From: QWQI01 sp964608915 | GTDB lineage: Bacteria > Planctomycetota > Planctomycetia > Isosphaerales > Isosphaeraceae | NCBI GenBank assembly: GCA_964608915.1 | Contig: CAZSQA010000003.1 | Location: forward strand, 186,001-250,000 | Direction of reading: 5' to 3' | DNA length: 64,000 nucleotides | Shown: positions 42,004 to 50,632 of the stretch, in pieces | How positions within the stretch are numbered: the stretch's first letter is position 1 | How the letters are laid out: the number at the start of each line of letters is the position of its first letter | The notes under the pieces: generated by a model | What the model saw: the letters and a program-made list of their open reading frames with translations, nothing else | Database searches by the model: none | Told to the model about the DNA's origin: nothing | Made by a program: the position numbers and the translations under genes

Positions 42004-43310
42004 CCGATCCGGTCCAGAATCACACCCAGCGGCGGCACGCCCGGCTCCGGCGTGATTTCGATCGCGGCTTCGGCAAGTTCCAGGGCATGTGCCAGTCGCA
42101 TTTCGTTATTGACGTGCAGCACGGCCAGCGTTTCGCCCGCGGCCACCGGGTCGCCCACTTTCTTTTCGAATTGAATTCCCACGGCCGGATCGATGTGCGA
42201 ATCCATCCGCTCACGTCCTGCACCCAGAAGCATGATCGCCTGGCCGATATCCCGGGCCTTGATCGCGGCCACCGAGCCGCCTGATTTCGCCACGATCGGC
42301 ACCATTCTGCGGGCCTGGGGCAGCACGCGCAGGGGGTCGTCGCACACGGCCGGATCGCCGCCCTGCGCGGCGATGACCTGCCGGAACCGCTCCAGGGCCG
42401 AACCGTCTTCGATCGTGCGAACGGCCCGCTTGCGCGCGGCCTCGATCGTCGGTTCGATGCCGGCCATCAGGATCATTTCCGCCGCCAACTCGATCGACAG
42501 TTCGGCCAGATCCTGCGGGCCCCTGCCCTTGAGCGTTTCGACCGATTCGTAAATCTCCAGCGCGTTACCGGCCATCCGGCCCAGCGGCTGTTCCATGTTC
42601 GTGAGCAGGGCCACGCACTGTTTGCCCAGCGATCGTCCGATACCGATCATCGTCGCCGCCAGTTCGCGGGCTTTCGCTTCGTCCGGCAGAAATGCGCCAT
42701 GGCCGCATTTCACGTCGAGCACCAGACCGTCGATACCCTCGGCGAGCTTCTTGGACATGATCGAGGCCGAGATCAGGGGGATCGATTCGACGGTCGCCGT
42801 GGCGTCTCTCATGGCGTAAAGGAACTTGTCGGCCGGGGCGATTTCGGGCGTCTGGCCGATCAGTACCAGGCCGCAGCGGGCCAGCACTTCGCGATATTCG
42901 GTCAAGTCGAGATTGACGTCGAAGCCCGGGATCGATTCCAGCTTGTCCAGCGTGCCGCCCGTGTGGCCCAGGCCCCGACCCGAGACCATCGGCACCATCA
43001 CGCCCGCGGCGGCCGCGATCGGGGCCAGGATCAGGCTCGTCTTGTCGCCCACGCCGCCTGTGGAGTGCTTGTCGACCTTGGCCCCGGTGATGGCCGAAAG
43101 ATCGACGACCTCGCCGGATCGCATCATGGCGTCGCACAGGGCGGCGGTTTCGGCCTTGTCCATGCCGCGCCAGACGATGGCCATGAGCAGCGCCGACCAC
43201 TGATAATCAGCCACATGGCCCGATTCGATACCACCGACGAGAAACGAAATCTCGTCGGCCGTCAAGCTGCCGCCATCCCGCTTTTTCCGAATCAGATCGA
43301 CGGCTCGCAT
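42000..43310 (-). CDS. Thymidine/pyrimidine-nucleoside phosphorylase
   Basis: A 436-residue enzyme that splits thymidine, deoxyuridine or uridine with phosphate into free base and (deoxy)ribose 1-phosphate. Features: MRAVDLIRKKRDGGSL N-terminus, the signature KVDKHSTGGVGDKTSL near residue 80 for phosphate binding, SGRGLGHTGGTLDKLE, and the C-terminal barrel-sandwich domain (GIQFEKKVGDPVAAGETLAV). By length and the sequence AAAAGVMVPMVSGRG it fits the bacterial PyNP/DeoA group; which of the two was not resolved. It follows upp by 86 bases, forming a pyrimidine salvage pair. ATG 43310. Confidence 0.92.
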   Translation of the reverse strand: MRAVDLIRKKRDGGSLTADEISFLVGGIESGHVADYQWSALLMAIVWRGMDKAETAALCDAMMRSGEVVDLSAITGAKVDKHSTGGVGDKTSLILAPIAAAAGVMVPMVSGRGLGHTGGTLDKLESIPGFDVNLDLTEYREVLARCGLVLIGQTPEIAPADKFLYAMRDATATVESIPLISASIMSKKLAEGIDGLVLDVKCGHGAFLPDEAKARELAATMIGIGRSLGKQCVALLTNMEQPLGRMAGNALEIYESVETLKGRGPQDLAELSIELAAEMILMAGIEPTIEAARKRAVRTIEDGSALERFRQVIAAQGGDPAVCDDPLRVLPQARRMVPIVAKSGGSVAAIKARDIGQAIMLLGAGRERMDSHIDPAVGIQFEKKVGDPVAAGETLAVLHVNNEMRLAHALELAEAAIEITPEPGVPPLGVILDRIG

Positions 43311-43396
43311 TGTGTGAATCCGCACTTTCCGCGTTTGCGTTCTGGTCTTCGAAATGCGATCGGTCCCGATTCAGGTCGATTCGCATTTGTCTTGCA

Positions 43397-44026
43397 TCAA
43401 CCGAATGTATTGAACAGCCGATCACCCGCGTCGCCAAGCCCGGGCACGATATAGCCGATGTCATTGAGATGACTGTCCACGGCCGCAGTGTAAATCGGCA
43501 CGCCCGGCATCTCTTCCTGATATTTGCGGATGCCTTCCGGGGCCGATAGCAGGCACAGCATGCGCAAATCGACGGCGCCGCGTTCCTTGAGAATTTTGCT
43601 CGCCCGCACCGCCGAACCCGCTGTGGCCAGCATTGGGTCGAGTACGATGCAGATCGACTCCGGGGCGAGGTGCGGAATCTTATTGTAATATTCCACGGGT
43701 TCGAGCGTCGCCTCGTTCCGATAGAGCCCCACATGCCAGACGGTCGCGTCGGGCACGAAGTCCAGGATCGGGTCGACGAGCCCGAGCCCGGCCCGCAGGA
43801 TCGGCACCAGCACGACCGGCACGGCGGGCTCCAGGCCAAGGCATGCACCCATCGGCGTCGTCACGGAACTTTGTCGCGTGGGCAGGTCGGCCAGGGCTTC
43901 CATGGCGAGCCCGGTCGCGATCCGGCGTGCCTGACGGCGAAATTCCTCAGGCCCCGTGCCGACATCCCGCAGCCGTGTAAGTGCGACCTGAACGATCGGG
44001 TGACGACAGACATGCAGAGTGGACAT
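43397..44026 (-). CDS. upp: Uracil phosphoribosyltransferase
   Basis: A 209-residue enzyme that turns uracil and PRPP into UMP. It starts with the family sequence VCRHPIVQVALTRLRDVGTG, includes VPILRAGLGLVDPILDFVPDA, and has the PRPP-binding loop LDPMLATAGSA and the uracil-binding end YIVPGLGDAGDRLFNTFG. All active-site elements appear intact. With the phosphorylase behind it, it closes the route nucleoside to base to UMP; the CNT transporter at the window's left edge may supply the nucleosides. Start ATG 44026. Confidence 0.96.
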   Translation of the reverse strand: MSTLHVCRHPIVQVALTRLRDVGTGPEEFRRQARRIATGLAMEALADLPTRQSSVTTPMGACLGLEPAVPVVLVPILRAGLGLVDPILDFVPDATVWHVGLYRNEATLEPVEYYNKIPHLAPESICIVLDPMLATAGSAVRASKILKERGAVDLRMLCLLSAPEGIRKYQEEMPGVPIYTAAVDSHLNDIGYIVPGLGDAGDRLFNTFG

Positions 44027-44284
44027 CGTGGATGATTTCCGGGTTTCGAAGCGGCCGGCCGCACGATGCGAATCGCCGCGGGATGCGCGTGCCGGGTCCG
44101 ATTGGCGATAGTGTCCCGATCCGCGGACTCTGCGTCAAGTGTCACGACGTTGCCGGAATGCGGTCGACCGGTTATTCTGTGACGGCCAGGCGAATCGCAC
44201 GTGAAGATTTGCCCACGGTTCGCCGGCCGTTCACTGACTTCGAACGCGGCCAGTGACTCGATTCATGGAAGGAACGGACCCGCC

Positions 44285-45241
44285 ATGCCGATCCGGTTCG
44301 CCACCCTCGCCAGCGGCTCGAAGGGCAATTGCGCGCTCGTCGAACACGCGGGCCGGCTTCTCATGATCGACATCGGTCTGGCCCCGAATTCGCTGCTGGG
44401 AAGGTTCCGCAAGATCGGCCTCGACATCTCGGCCGTGAGCGAAGTCCTGCTCACCCACACACACGGCGACCACATCAACGATCGTTCGCTGGAAATCCTT
44501 GCGGCGCAAGGCATTCCGCTGCGCTGCCACGCCTCGCACGCCGATGCGCTGGCGGCCAAATCAGGCTTTGCGGAACTTGCCGCCCGGTCGCTGGTCTTGC
44601 ATTACGAGGAATCGCCGTTCCCGACTTTCAGCGGTCTGCACGTGCACCCGCTGCGAGTCCGCCACGGCTCTGGCCGCACTTACGGCTTCCGGATCACGCG
44701 CCACGACCAGGCCCGGGAGCAGCGCACGGACATCGCCTACGTAGCCGACCTCGGCTGCTGGAACGATCGCACGGCCGCTCACTTTCGAAACTGCGCGATT
44801 CTGGCCGTGGAATTCAATCACGACGTCCGCATGACGCTCGAAAGTCGCCGCCATTTCATGGTGAAGCAGCGGAATCTCTCGAACGACGGCCACCTTTCGA
44901 ACGTGCAGGCCCGCGACCTCGTGACCGCCATCGTCACGAAGTCGGATCTCACTCGGCCTGAGCACCTGGTGCTTTTGCATATTTCCGAAGATTGCAATAC
45001 GCATGATCTCGCGATCGATGCCGCACGCGACGCCCTGGGGTGTTCTGGCGCCATCGGCACGGCCGTGCTGGCCGCTCCGCAGCGGGAAGCTCTCGAATGG
45101 CTGATGCCCGTGCCGGCATCGGCACGTGTGCTGGCTCAGTCGTTGGCCGCTGTTTCGGATCGTTCGAACCACGGCGATTCCTCACTGGAGAAAGCTCCCG
45201 ACAATACGCTGTCGCAACTGGAATTTCGATTCCCGGTCTGA
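44285..45241 (+). CDS. MBL-fold metallohydrolase (YycJ/WalJ-like)
   Basis: A 318-residue metallo-beta-lactamase-fold protein. It begins IRFATLASGSKGNCALVEH, the hallmark of YycJ/WalJ, continues with the metal-binding THTHGDH near residue 62, and has VRHGSGRTYGFRI and AILAVEFNHDVRM with further ligands. Relatives are exonucleases linked to DNA mismatch repair or cell division control. The C-terminal 50 residues are low in conservation. ATG 44285. The LpxH-like gene starts 13 bases after its stop. Confidence 0.87.
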   Translation: MPIRFATLASGSKGNCALVEHAGRLLMIDIGLAPNSLLGRFRKIGLDISAVSEVLLTHTHGDHINDRSLEILAAQGIPLRCHASHADALAAKSGFAELAARSLVLHYEESPFPTFSGLHVHPLRVRHGSGRTYGFRITRHDQAREQRTDIAYVADLGCWNDRTAAHFRNCAILAVEFNHDVRMTLESRRHFMVKQRNLSNDGHLSNVQARDLVTAIVTKSDLTRPEHLVLLHISEDCNTHDLAIDAARDALGCSGAIGTAVLAAPQREALEWLMPVPASARVLAQSLAAVSDRSNHGDSSLEKAPDNTLSQLEFRFPV

Positions 45242-45254
45242 GATCCCCCCCACT

Positions 45255-46073
45255 GTGTCACTCTACTTCACCAGCGATCAACATATCTGCCTGACGCATC
45301 CTGAACGGGGCCGCCGATTCGCCCGGTTTCTCGATCTGCTTGACCCGCGGTCGGACAGCCTCGTCATCGCGGGCGACCTTTGCGATTTCTGGTTCGTTTC
45401 GCGCGAATGCCAGCGGCCTGAGGCAGCCTCCGAACCGGGGCTGGTCGCTCTCCGGAAATTCATCGACGCCGGCGGGATCGTGACACTGCTGCCCGGCAAC
45501 CACGACATGCATCTGGAAGACTTTTATCGCAAGATTCTCGGCCTCGGATTTTCCGGCGATCTGACGCTCGAAATGAACCCTGAGCATCAGGCGGGTAAGC
45601 CTTCGAAAACGCGCGTCGTTCACGGGCACCTACTGGGCGGTCGTTCGAAATGGAAGGGCCTGATGGAAGGACGGGGCTTCCTGAAAAGCTTCGAATTGCT
45701 CCCGGCGATTTTGGCGGACAGGCTCGCCGGCTTGCTCCAGAAATACAATTCACGAAATCGTCACGAAGACAACCTGCGCCATTTTCGAGTTTACGAATCG
45801 CATGTCCGCAATGCGAAGACTGAGGCCGGATCGCATTACGACATTTACGTGCTCGGTCATGTGCATCAGACGATCTGCACGGAAGTCCGTGTGGCCGGCG
45901 GCGAGGATGCGGACGCGAGCGAATCCACCCTGATGGTCGTTCTGGGTCACTGGTTCCATCGTGCGAGCTGGTTCCGCATCGATCCGGACCTCTCCTGGAG
46001 CTTCTGGTTCTGGAACGACGACGCACCGGAGCCCGAACTGGTCAGGGATCATCGAATCGAACCGCCAAGGTAA
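45255..46073 (+). CDS. UDP-2,3-diacylglucosamine hydrolase-like metallophosphoesterase
   Basis: A 272-residue calcineurin-type phosphoesterase. Metal-binding motifs in order: SDQH (D-x-H), AGDLCDFW, GNHDMH, VVHGH and LGHVH. The AGDLCDFW and GNHD spacing match LpxH, which cleaves UDP-2,3-diacylglucosamine to lipid X in lipid A synthesis, consistent with an outer membrane in planctomycetes. The size is a little larger than E. coli LpxH (240 residues), so a related pyrophosphatase is possible. The start is a GTG at 45255, 13 bases behind the MBL gene, without a clear ribosome-binding site, suggesting coupled translation. Confidence 0.8.
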   Translation: MSLYFTSDQHICLTHPERGRRFARFLDLLDPRSDSLVIAGDLCDFWFVSRECQRPEAASEPGLVALRKFIDAGGIVTLLPGNHDMHLEDFYRKILGLGFSGDLTLEMNPEHQAGKPSKTRVVHGHLLGGRSKWKGLMEGRGFLKSFELLPAILADRLAGLLQKYNSRNRHEDNLRHFRVYESHVRNAKTEAGSHYDIYVLGHVHQTICTEVRVAGGEDADASESTLMVVLGHWFHRASWFRIDPDLSWSFWFWNDDAPEPELVRDHRIEPPR

Positions 46074-46091
46074 GTTGGGCTCGATCCCGGC

Positions 46092-47030
46092 CTAATTCCG
46101 GATTTCATTTCCGGCCAATCGTGCCCGAATGGTATGCCTGAACACTTCGGCCAGCTTGCGAAACCCGTCGGATGTCGGGTGCAGTTCGTTGATCCAGTCC
46201 TTTCGGTAATCCTCGTAAGGGGGCCGGGGCAGAAAGGCTCGCAGATCGACATGATGCACGCGGCCGTCGTGCTCGGCGTAATCGGCCGCCAGCTTCGCCA
46301 GCATCGCGTTGAAGCGGTCGATCAGCCGGATCATGATTTCGTAACGCGCCTCGACCGGGATGCCGTGTTCCTTGAAGGCCGGTTCCAGCCAGGGGCCTTC
46401 GAAATCGAATTCGATCGGCATCTTCGGGCTCCGCACACCGCGGCCGTCTGGCACGGGATAGGCATAACCGTGCAGAAAGATGGGAACGGTGGCGTCGACA
46501 TCACGTACGTTCGAAATCAGCCGATCGAAATCGCGGCGGAAATCGACGTCGATCGCGTGAAACGCCGTGGCTTCGTCCAGCCCATCGGCCTTGAGGAATT
46601 TCGTGAGCCGAACGCCGTGGTTGCCCGACATGTCGTTGCCGCCGCCGGAAAGAAGGACGAATTTCGGCCGGAATCGTTCCTGGCCGATCCAGCTGTCCAG
46701 CGTCCGGAGCAGATTCAGAACTTCCCGGACGTTCGAAAGCTGGGGCTCGCTGGCCATGTCCTTGAGCGTATCGCCCGCGAAACTCAATCGCAGAATATTG
46801 AATTCGCCGCCACGGGAAAGGTGTCCGATGAGGTCAGGACCGTCGAAATGAACGAACCGGGAAATGAATTCGTAATCGAACCAGGAATCGCCCTCCGCCA
46901 GACCGACGATCGCGTTCGGATATCGGATGGTGTTGTCGAAGAACAGGTTGTTCGTCGCCAGGGGCCAGTATTTCGAATTTTTCAGATGCGACTCGGCCCA
47001 CGACTTCAATTCTTCGTAGATCGTTTTCAT
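46092..47030 (-). CDS. Cytoplasmic SGNH-hydrolase-like protein
   Basis: A 312-residue protein without signal peptide or membrane helix. SGNH blocks are visible: AEGDSWFDYEF near residue 45, LSGGGNDMSGNHG near 130 and DWINELHPTSDGF near 285 with the catalytic D-x-x-H. The block-I sequence GDSW with a following FD differs from the usual GDSx. Substrate unknown. It is convergent with the LpxH-like gene. ATG 47030 (MKTIYEELKSW); an upstream extension in the same frame looks non-coding. Confidence 0.82.
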   Translation of the reverse strand: MKTIYEELKSWAESHLKNSKYWPLATNNLFFDNTIRYPNAIVGLAEGDSWFDYEFISRFVHFDGPDLIGHLSRGGEFNILRLSFAGDTLKDMASEPQLSNVREVLNLLRTLDSWIGQERFRPKFVLLSGGGNDMSGNHGVRLTKFLKADGLDEATAFHAIDVDFRRDFDRLISNVRDVDATVPIFLHGYAYPVPDGRGVRSPKMPIEFDFEGPWLEPAFKEHGIPVEARYEIMIRLIDRFNAMLAKLAADYAEHDGRVHHVDLRAFLPRPPYEDYRKDWINELHPTSDGFRKLAEVFRHTIRARLAGNEIRN

Positions 47031-47309
47031 ACTGAACCTACAGTGTGTACGTACGGGGGGTGTGCGGAAATATCCCGCATCAAATGAATTTAGCGATTTC
47101 GACGAAGATTCGCACTCAAAAAAACCTGCTTGTCGAACCGGACAGACGTTGCGAGCCGACCGGCCGTCACAAGATTCAGGCCGGACTCCGCCGAACTTTG
47201 CGTATCTCGCGGAGCTTTCTTCAGCCATGCCGCCAAGTTGGAATTCGGGAAACCGGGCCGTCGTCCGGCATTTCGGCATCAAGCCGGCATGCATCGATCC
47301 ATGCGTGAG

Positions 47310-47543
47310 TCAGCTCATGACGCGGGGGTGCAGGTCGGCTTTACGCAGCTCTTCGACAACGGCTTTGACCGATTCCGGCCGAACCAGAAGCGTACGTTCG
47401 TCGAGCCGCCCCAGGATGCTGTCGCCCATCGTTTTCAGGCTCGAGACTTCCAGGGCCGTCGCGGAGTCCGTGCAGCGGATCAGGCTCACGTTGCGGTGGA
47501 TCTTGACCGGGATGCGGCGGTTTGGGGTTTGATGATCCGACAT
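47310..47543 (-). CDS. Small protein behind XPB helicase, resembles the end of a helicase-associated protein
   Basis: A 77-residue soluble protein. Its last 60 residues match, without gaps, the C-terminal segment of the helicase-associated protein at 57109-59379 in spacing: RLDERTLLVRPESVKAVVEE here, RLGPTAAEVEPGNVDKLAEI there, with an I/V-x-I segment and a conserved serine earlier in both. It starts seven bases after the stop of the XPB helicase gene, so the two are co-transcribed and probably translated together. I infer a helicase partner or regulator. No other family recognised. Confidence 0.7.
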   Translation of the reverse strand: MSDHQTPNRRIPVKIHRNVSLIRCTDSATALEVSSLKTMGDSILGRLDERTLLVRPESVKAVVEELRKADLHPRVMS

Positions 47544-47549
47544 GTCCGG

Positions 47550-49355
47550 TCAGTCCTCGACGATCTTCTTTTTTCGCGGGCGTTTCGTCTTCGGCGCGAC
47601 CAGTTCGAGGATCGCCCGAACTTCCGGCGAAAGCGATTCGGGATCGGCAGGCGTCATCGGATCTTCGTCGATCGTCGATTCGTCGATGATGTCATAGCCA
47701 TAGCCCTGCTCGGTCAGGAAAAGCTGGCGATGCTGGGCGAAGTCCATTTCCCGGGTGTCGCGGCTGACGAGGCTGTAGAAGGCCGCCGTTTCGCCTTCGG
47801 ACTTGGGACGAAGAATCCGGCCCAGACGCTGTGCCTCTTCCTGGCGGCTGCCGAAGCTGCCCGAGATCTGGATCATGCAGTTCGCATCAGGCAGATCGAC
47901 GGCGAAATTTCCGACCTTCGAAAGCACCAGGCGGCGGATGACGCCCTTGCGGAAGGCGTCGTAAATCAGCTCTCGCACGGAGTTCGGCGTCGCGCCGGTG
48001 ATGATCGGCATTTTGTAGGCCGCGGCCACCCGTTCGAGCTGGTCCAGATATTGACCGATCACCAGGACCCGGTCGTTGGGGCGGTCGTGCCGGGCCAGCA
48101 ACTGGCCGACGATCTCGTCCTTTCGCGGATTTTCGGCCGCCAGTCGGTATTTGTCCTTCAGCTCGGCCACGGCGTATTCCACGCGATGGTCCGCCGGCAT
48201 GGCGATGCGCACCTCGTGGCAGATCGCCTGGGCGATCCAGCCCTTTTTCTCGAGCACTCGCCAGGGAACGTCGAACTTCTTCGGGCCGATCAGGCTGAAG
48301 ACGTCGCCTTCGCGATGGTCTTCCCGCACGAGCGTCGCCGTGAGCCCGAGCCGCCGGCGGGCCTGCAGATCAGCAGTCACGCGGAACACCGGCGCTGGCA
48401 GAAGGTGCACTTCGTCGTAGATCACCAGGCCCCAGTCGTTCTTTTCGAACAGGCCGAAATGGGGGAATTCGGCACCCTTGTCGGGTCGCCACGTGAGGAT
48501 CTGGTAGGTCGCCAGCGTCACCGGCTTGATGGCTTTTTCGTAGCCGGTGTAGATGGCCACGTCATCGGGCTTCAAGTCGGTCTTGTCGAGAATCTCGCGC
48601 CGCCACTGCTCGACGGAAGTCGTGCTGGTGGTAAGCACGAGCGTCTTCTTCGACAGCTTCGCCATGGCCGCCAGGCCGACGATCGTCTTGCCCGCGCCAC
48701 AGGGCAGAACGATGACGCCCGAACCGCCCCTGGGGCCGCCGTCGGCGTGAAACGCTTCGACCGCCTGCTTCTGATATTCACGCAGATGGAACGTGACGCC
48801 GCTGCCGCAGACTTCGCGCATGGCGATCGGCAGGTCGGCGCCTTCGGTATATCCGGCCAGATCTTCGGCCGGATATCCGGCGGCGATGAGCCCCTGTTTG
48901 AGCAGGCCGCGAAACGCGTCGGAGACGTCGTAGGCAGTTTCGCCTGATTTGTCGCCCAGATACTCTCGAACGCCCTTGATCCGGGCCAGTTCCCCGAACA
49001 GAGGAGCTTCGTCGCATTCCAGCCGAAGCGTGCCGGATTCCTCGCTGCGAACGAGCCGTACCTTGCCGTAGCGGGCGACCATATCGCGGATGTCGATCGG
49101 CACGTTCGGCGGGATCGGGAACTTGGTGAACCTCTCGAGGTTCTCGATCATCGCGTCGGCCGTCATCCCCGCCGCGGCAGCATTCCACAGGGAAAGCGGC
49201 GTGATGCGGTATGTGTGGATGTGTTCCGGGCTCTTTTCCAGTTCCGCGAACGGCGCGATAGCGTCGCGGGCCGATTCGAACAGGGGCGAATCGACTTCCA
49301 GAAAGATCGTACGGTCACCCTGAACGATCAGAGGATTGGCAGGCGCGTAGCTCAA
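47550..49355 (-). CDS. XPB/Ssl2-type DNA helicase
   Basis: A 601-residue SF2 helicase of the bacterial XPB class, related to the archaeal/eukaryotic repair and transcription helicase. An N-terminal module of about 200 residues (SPEHIHTYRITPLSLWNAAA) precedes the helicase core: Walker A PCGAGKT, TTSTTSVEQW, DEVH box (IYDEVHLLPAP), ATLVRED with the RED motif that defines XPB, then the second RecA domain (LVIGQYLDQLER, LVLSKVGNFAVDLPDA) and motif VI QEEAQRLGRILRPK. The tail is basic (KTKRPRKKKIVED). A TTG start at 49355 is the only good one. Expected to unwind DNA with ATP. Confidence 0.93.
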   Translation of the reverse strand: MSYAPANPLIVQGDRTIFLEVDSPLFESARDAIAPFAELEKSPEHIHTYRITPLSLWNAAAAGMTADAMIENLERFTKFPIPPNVPIDIRDMVARYGKVRLVRSEESGTLRLECDEAPLFGELARIKGVREYLGDKSGETAYDVSDAFRGLLKQGLIAAGYPAEDLAGYTEGADLPIAMREVCGSGVTFHLREYQKQAVEAFHADGGPRGGSGVIVLPCGAGKTIVGLAAMAKLSKKTLVLTTSTTSVEQWRREILDKTDLKPDDVAIYTGYEKAIKPVTLATYQILTWRPDKGAEFPHFGLFEKNDWGLVIYDEVHLLPAPVFRVTADLQARRRLGLTATLVREDHREGDVFSLIGPKKFDVPWRVLEKKGWIAQAICHEVRIAMPADHRVEYAVAELKDKYRLAAENPRKDEIVGQLLARHDRPNDRVLVIGQYLDQLERVAAAYKMPIITGATPNSVRELIYDAFRKGVIRRLVLSKVGNFAVDLPDANCMIQISGSFGSRQEEAQRLGRILRPKSEGETAAFYSLVSRDTREMDFAQHRQLFLTEQGYGYDIIDESTIDEDPMTPADPESLSPEVRAILELVAPKTKRPRKKKIVED

Positions 49356-49520
49356 ACGTGATTTTCCCGCAGCGAAACGGATCGGCCAGGGTTCAGGCCG
49401 ATCAGGCCGAATTTCGAATGCGAAGGCATTGGGACGATCCGGATCCTCGATTCGGTGGGACGGACGGAGCGATGCGGACCGGGCCAGGTCATGTCGGCCC
49501 GATCCCGGTGAGGATTAGGG

Positions 49521-50369
49521 TCAGACGTCGCTGTTGGCGCCTTTGAGATCGGCCTCGGAAACGCCCATATGCTTGGCGATCGCCGAAAGCTGGTTCTGGA
49601 TTTCGAACATGCCGGCCGGGCGATGGTCGGGATTGGAAGTCATGCACTTCATGATGAGGTCGTTCAGCGAGCCGGGGATCTTCGGGTTGATCTCGATCGG
49701 CTGCTTGAGCTTCTTACTGGCGCTCGGCACCACGCCCGTGAAGAGCTTGTACATCGTGGCGCCGAGGTTATAAACGTCCGTGCGCTCGTTCACGACCTTC
49801 TCGGCGATCTGCTCGGGAGCCATGTATTGCGGCGTGCCCTGAATCCGGTTCTTCTTCTCGCCCTTGATCCAGCATGTGCCCAGGTCGATCAGCTTCACCT
49901 TGCCGGAATCGCTCAGCATGATGTTCGAAGGCTTCAGGTCGCCGTGATAGACGCCCCGGCGGTGCATGTGGGCCATGGCGGCAGCCACCTGGATGAAGAT
50001 CAGCACGAGCTGGTCGTGCTTGAGCAGCTCCACTTCGTCGATCGTCTTGCCCTTCACGTATTCCATCAGAAGCCGGCCTTCGACCGGCTTGAACAGGCCC
50101 ATCACGCCCTTCTTCTCGGCGTAATCGTAGATCTTCACGATAACCGGATGATTCAGCTTCTGAGCGGCTTCGAACTCGCGGCGGGTCTGGTCGATGTACT
50201 TCGTCGGATTGTCGTCCTCGTCGTCCCGCTTGGCGATCTTCAGGGCATAACGCTGACCGGTCGTGCGGTCGCTGATCAAAAGCACCTGACTGCCCGCCCC
50301 GTTGCCCAGCGGATTGACGACGATGGAATCCAGGGTTGCGATCTTGGGTGCCGGTGTGTCTTTGCTCAT
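49521..50369 (-). CDS. Ser/Thr protein kinase, non-RD type
   Basis: A 282-residue kinase consisting of the catalytic domain only. Motifs: GNGAGSQVLLI (loose glycine loop), ALKIAKR, catalytic loop VYHGDLKPSNIML in which the usual arginine of HRD is glycine, LIDLG in place of DFG, and PQYMAPEQ. So it lacks the RD pair and has a leucine in the DFG position, implying different activation. Cytoplasmic. It lies between the helicase and fabH genes on the same strand, with 165 bases to the helicase. ATG 50369. Confidence 0.92.
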   Translation of the reverse strand: MSKDTPAPKIATLDSIVVNPLGNGAGSQVLLISDRTTGQRYALKIAKRDDEDDNPTKYIDQTRREFEAAQKLNHPVIVKIYDYAEKKGVMGLFKPVEGRLLMEYVKGKTIDEVELLKHDQLVLIFIQVAAAMAHMHRRGVYHGDLKPSNIMLSDSGKVKLIDLGTCWIKGEKKNRIQGTPQYMAPEQIAEKVVNERTDVYNLGATMYKLFTGVVPSASKKLKQPIEINPKIPGSLNDLIMKCMTSNPDHRPAGMFEIQNQLSAIAKHMGVSEADLKGANSDV

Positions 50370-50632
50370 CGGTGCCGTTTCGAGTCAGGAGTCAAAAGGA
50401 AGTTCGGACCATCCGGCGGATCGACCGGGACGTAGGTGGCCGCAATCGCTGGCAAGACCTTATTTGACACGAACGAACGTCAGGGGTCAAGTGGTCCGGC
50501 GCCACGAAAAATAGCTCCGGCGACCATTCCGTCGGACTCGCCCGCCGAACCCTCCGGAACGCCCCCGAGAGTCGCAGCCAGAAGCCTCGAAAAATTGGCC
50601 CTGAATGCCGGTCGCACCACCTTCAGCGACAC

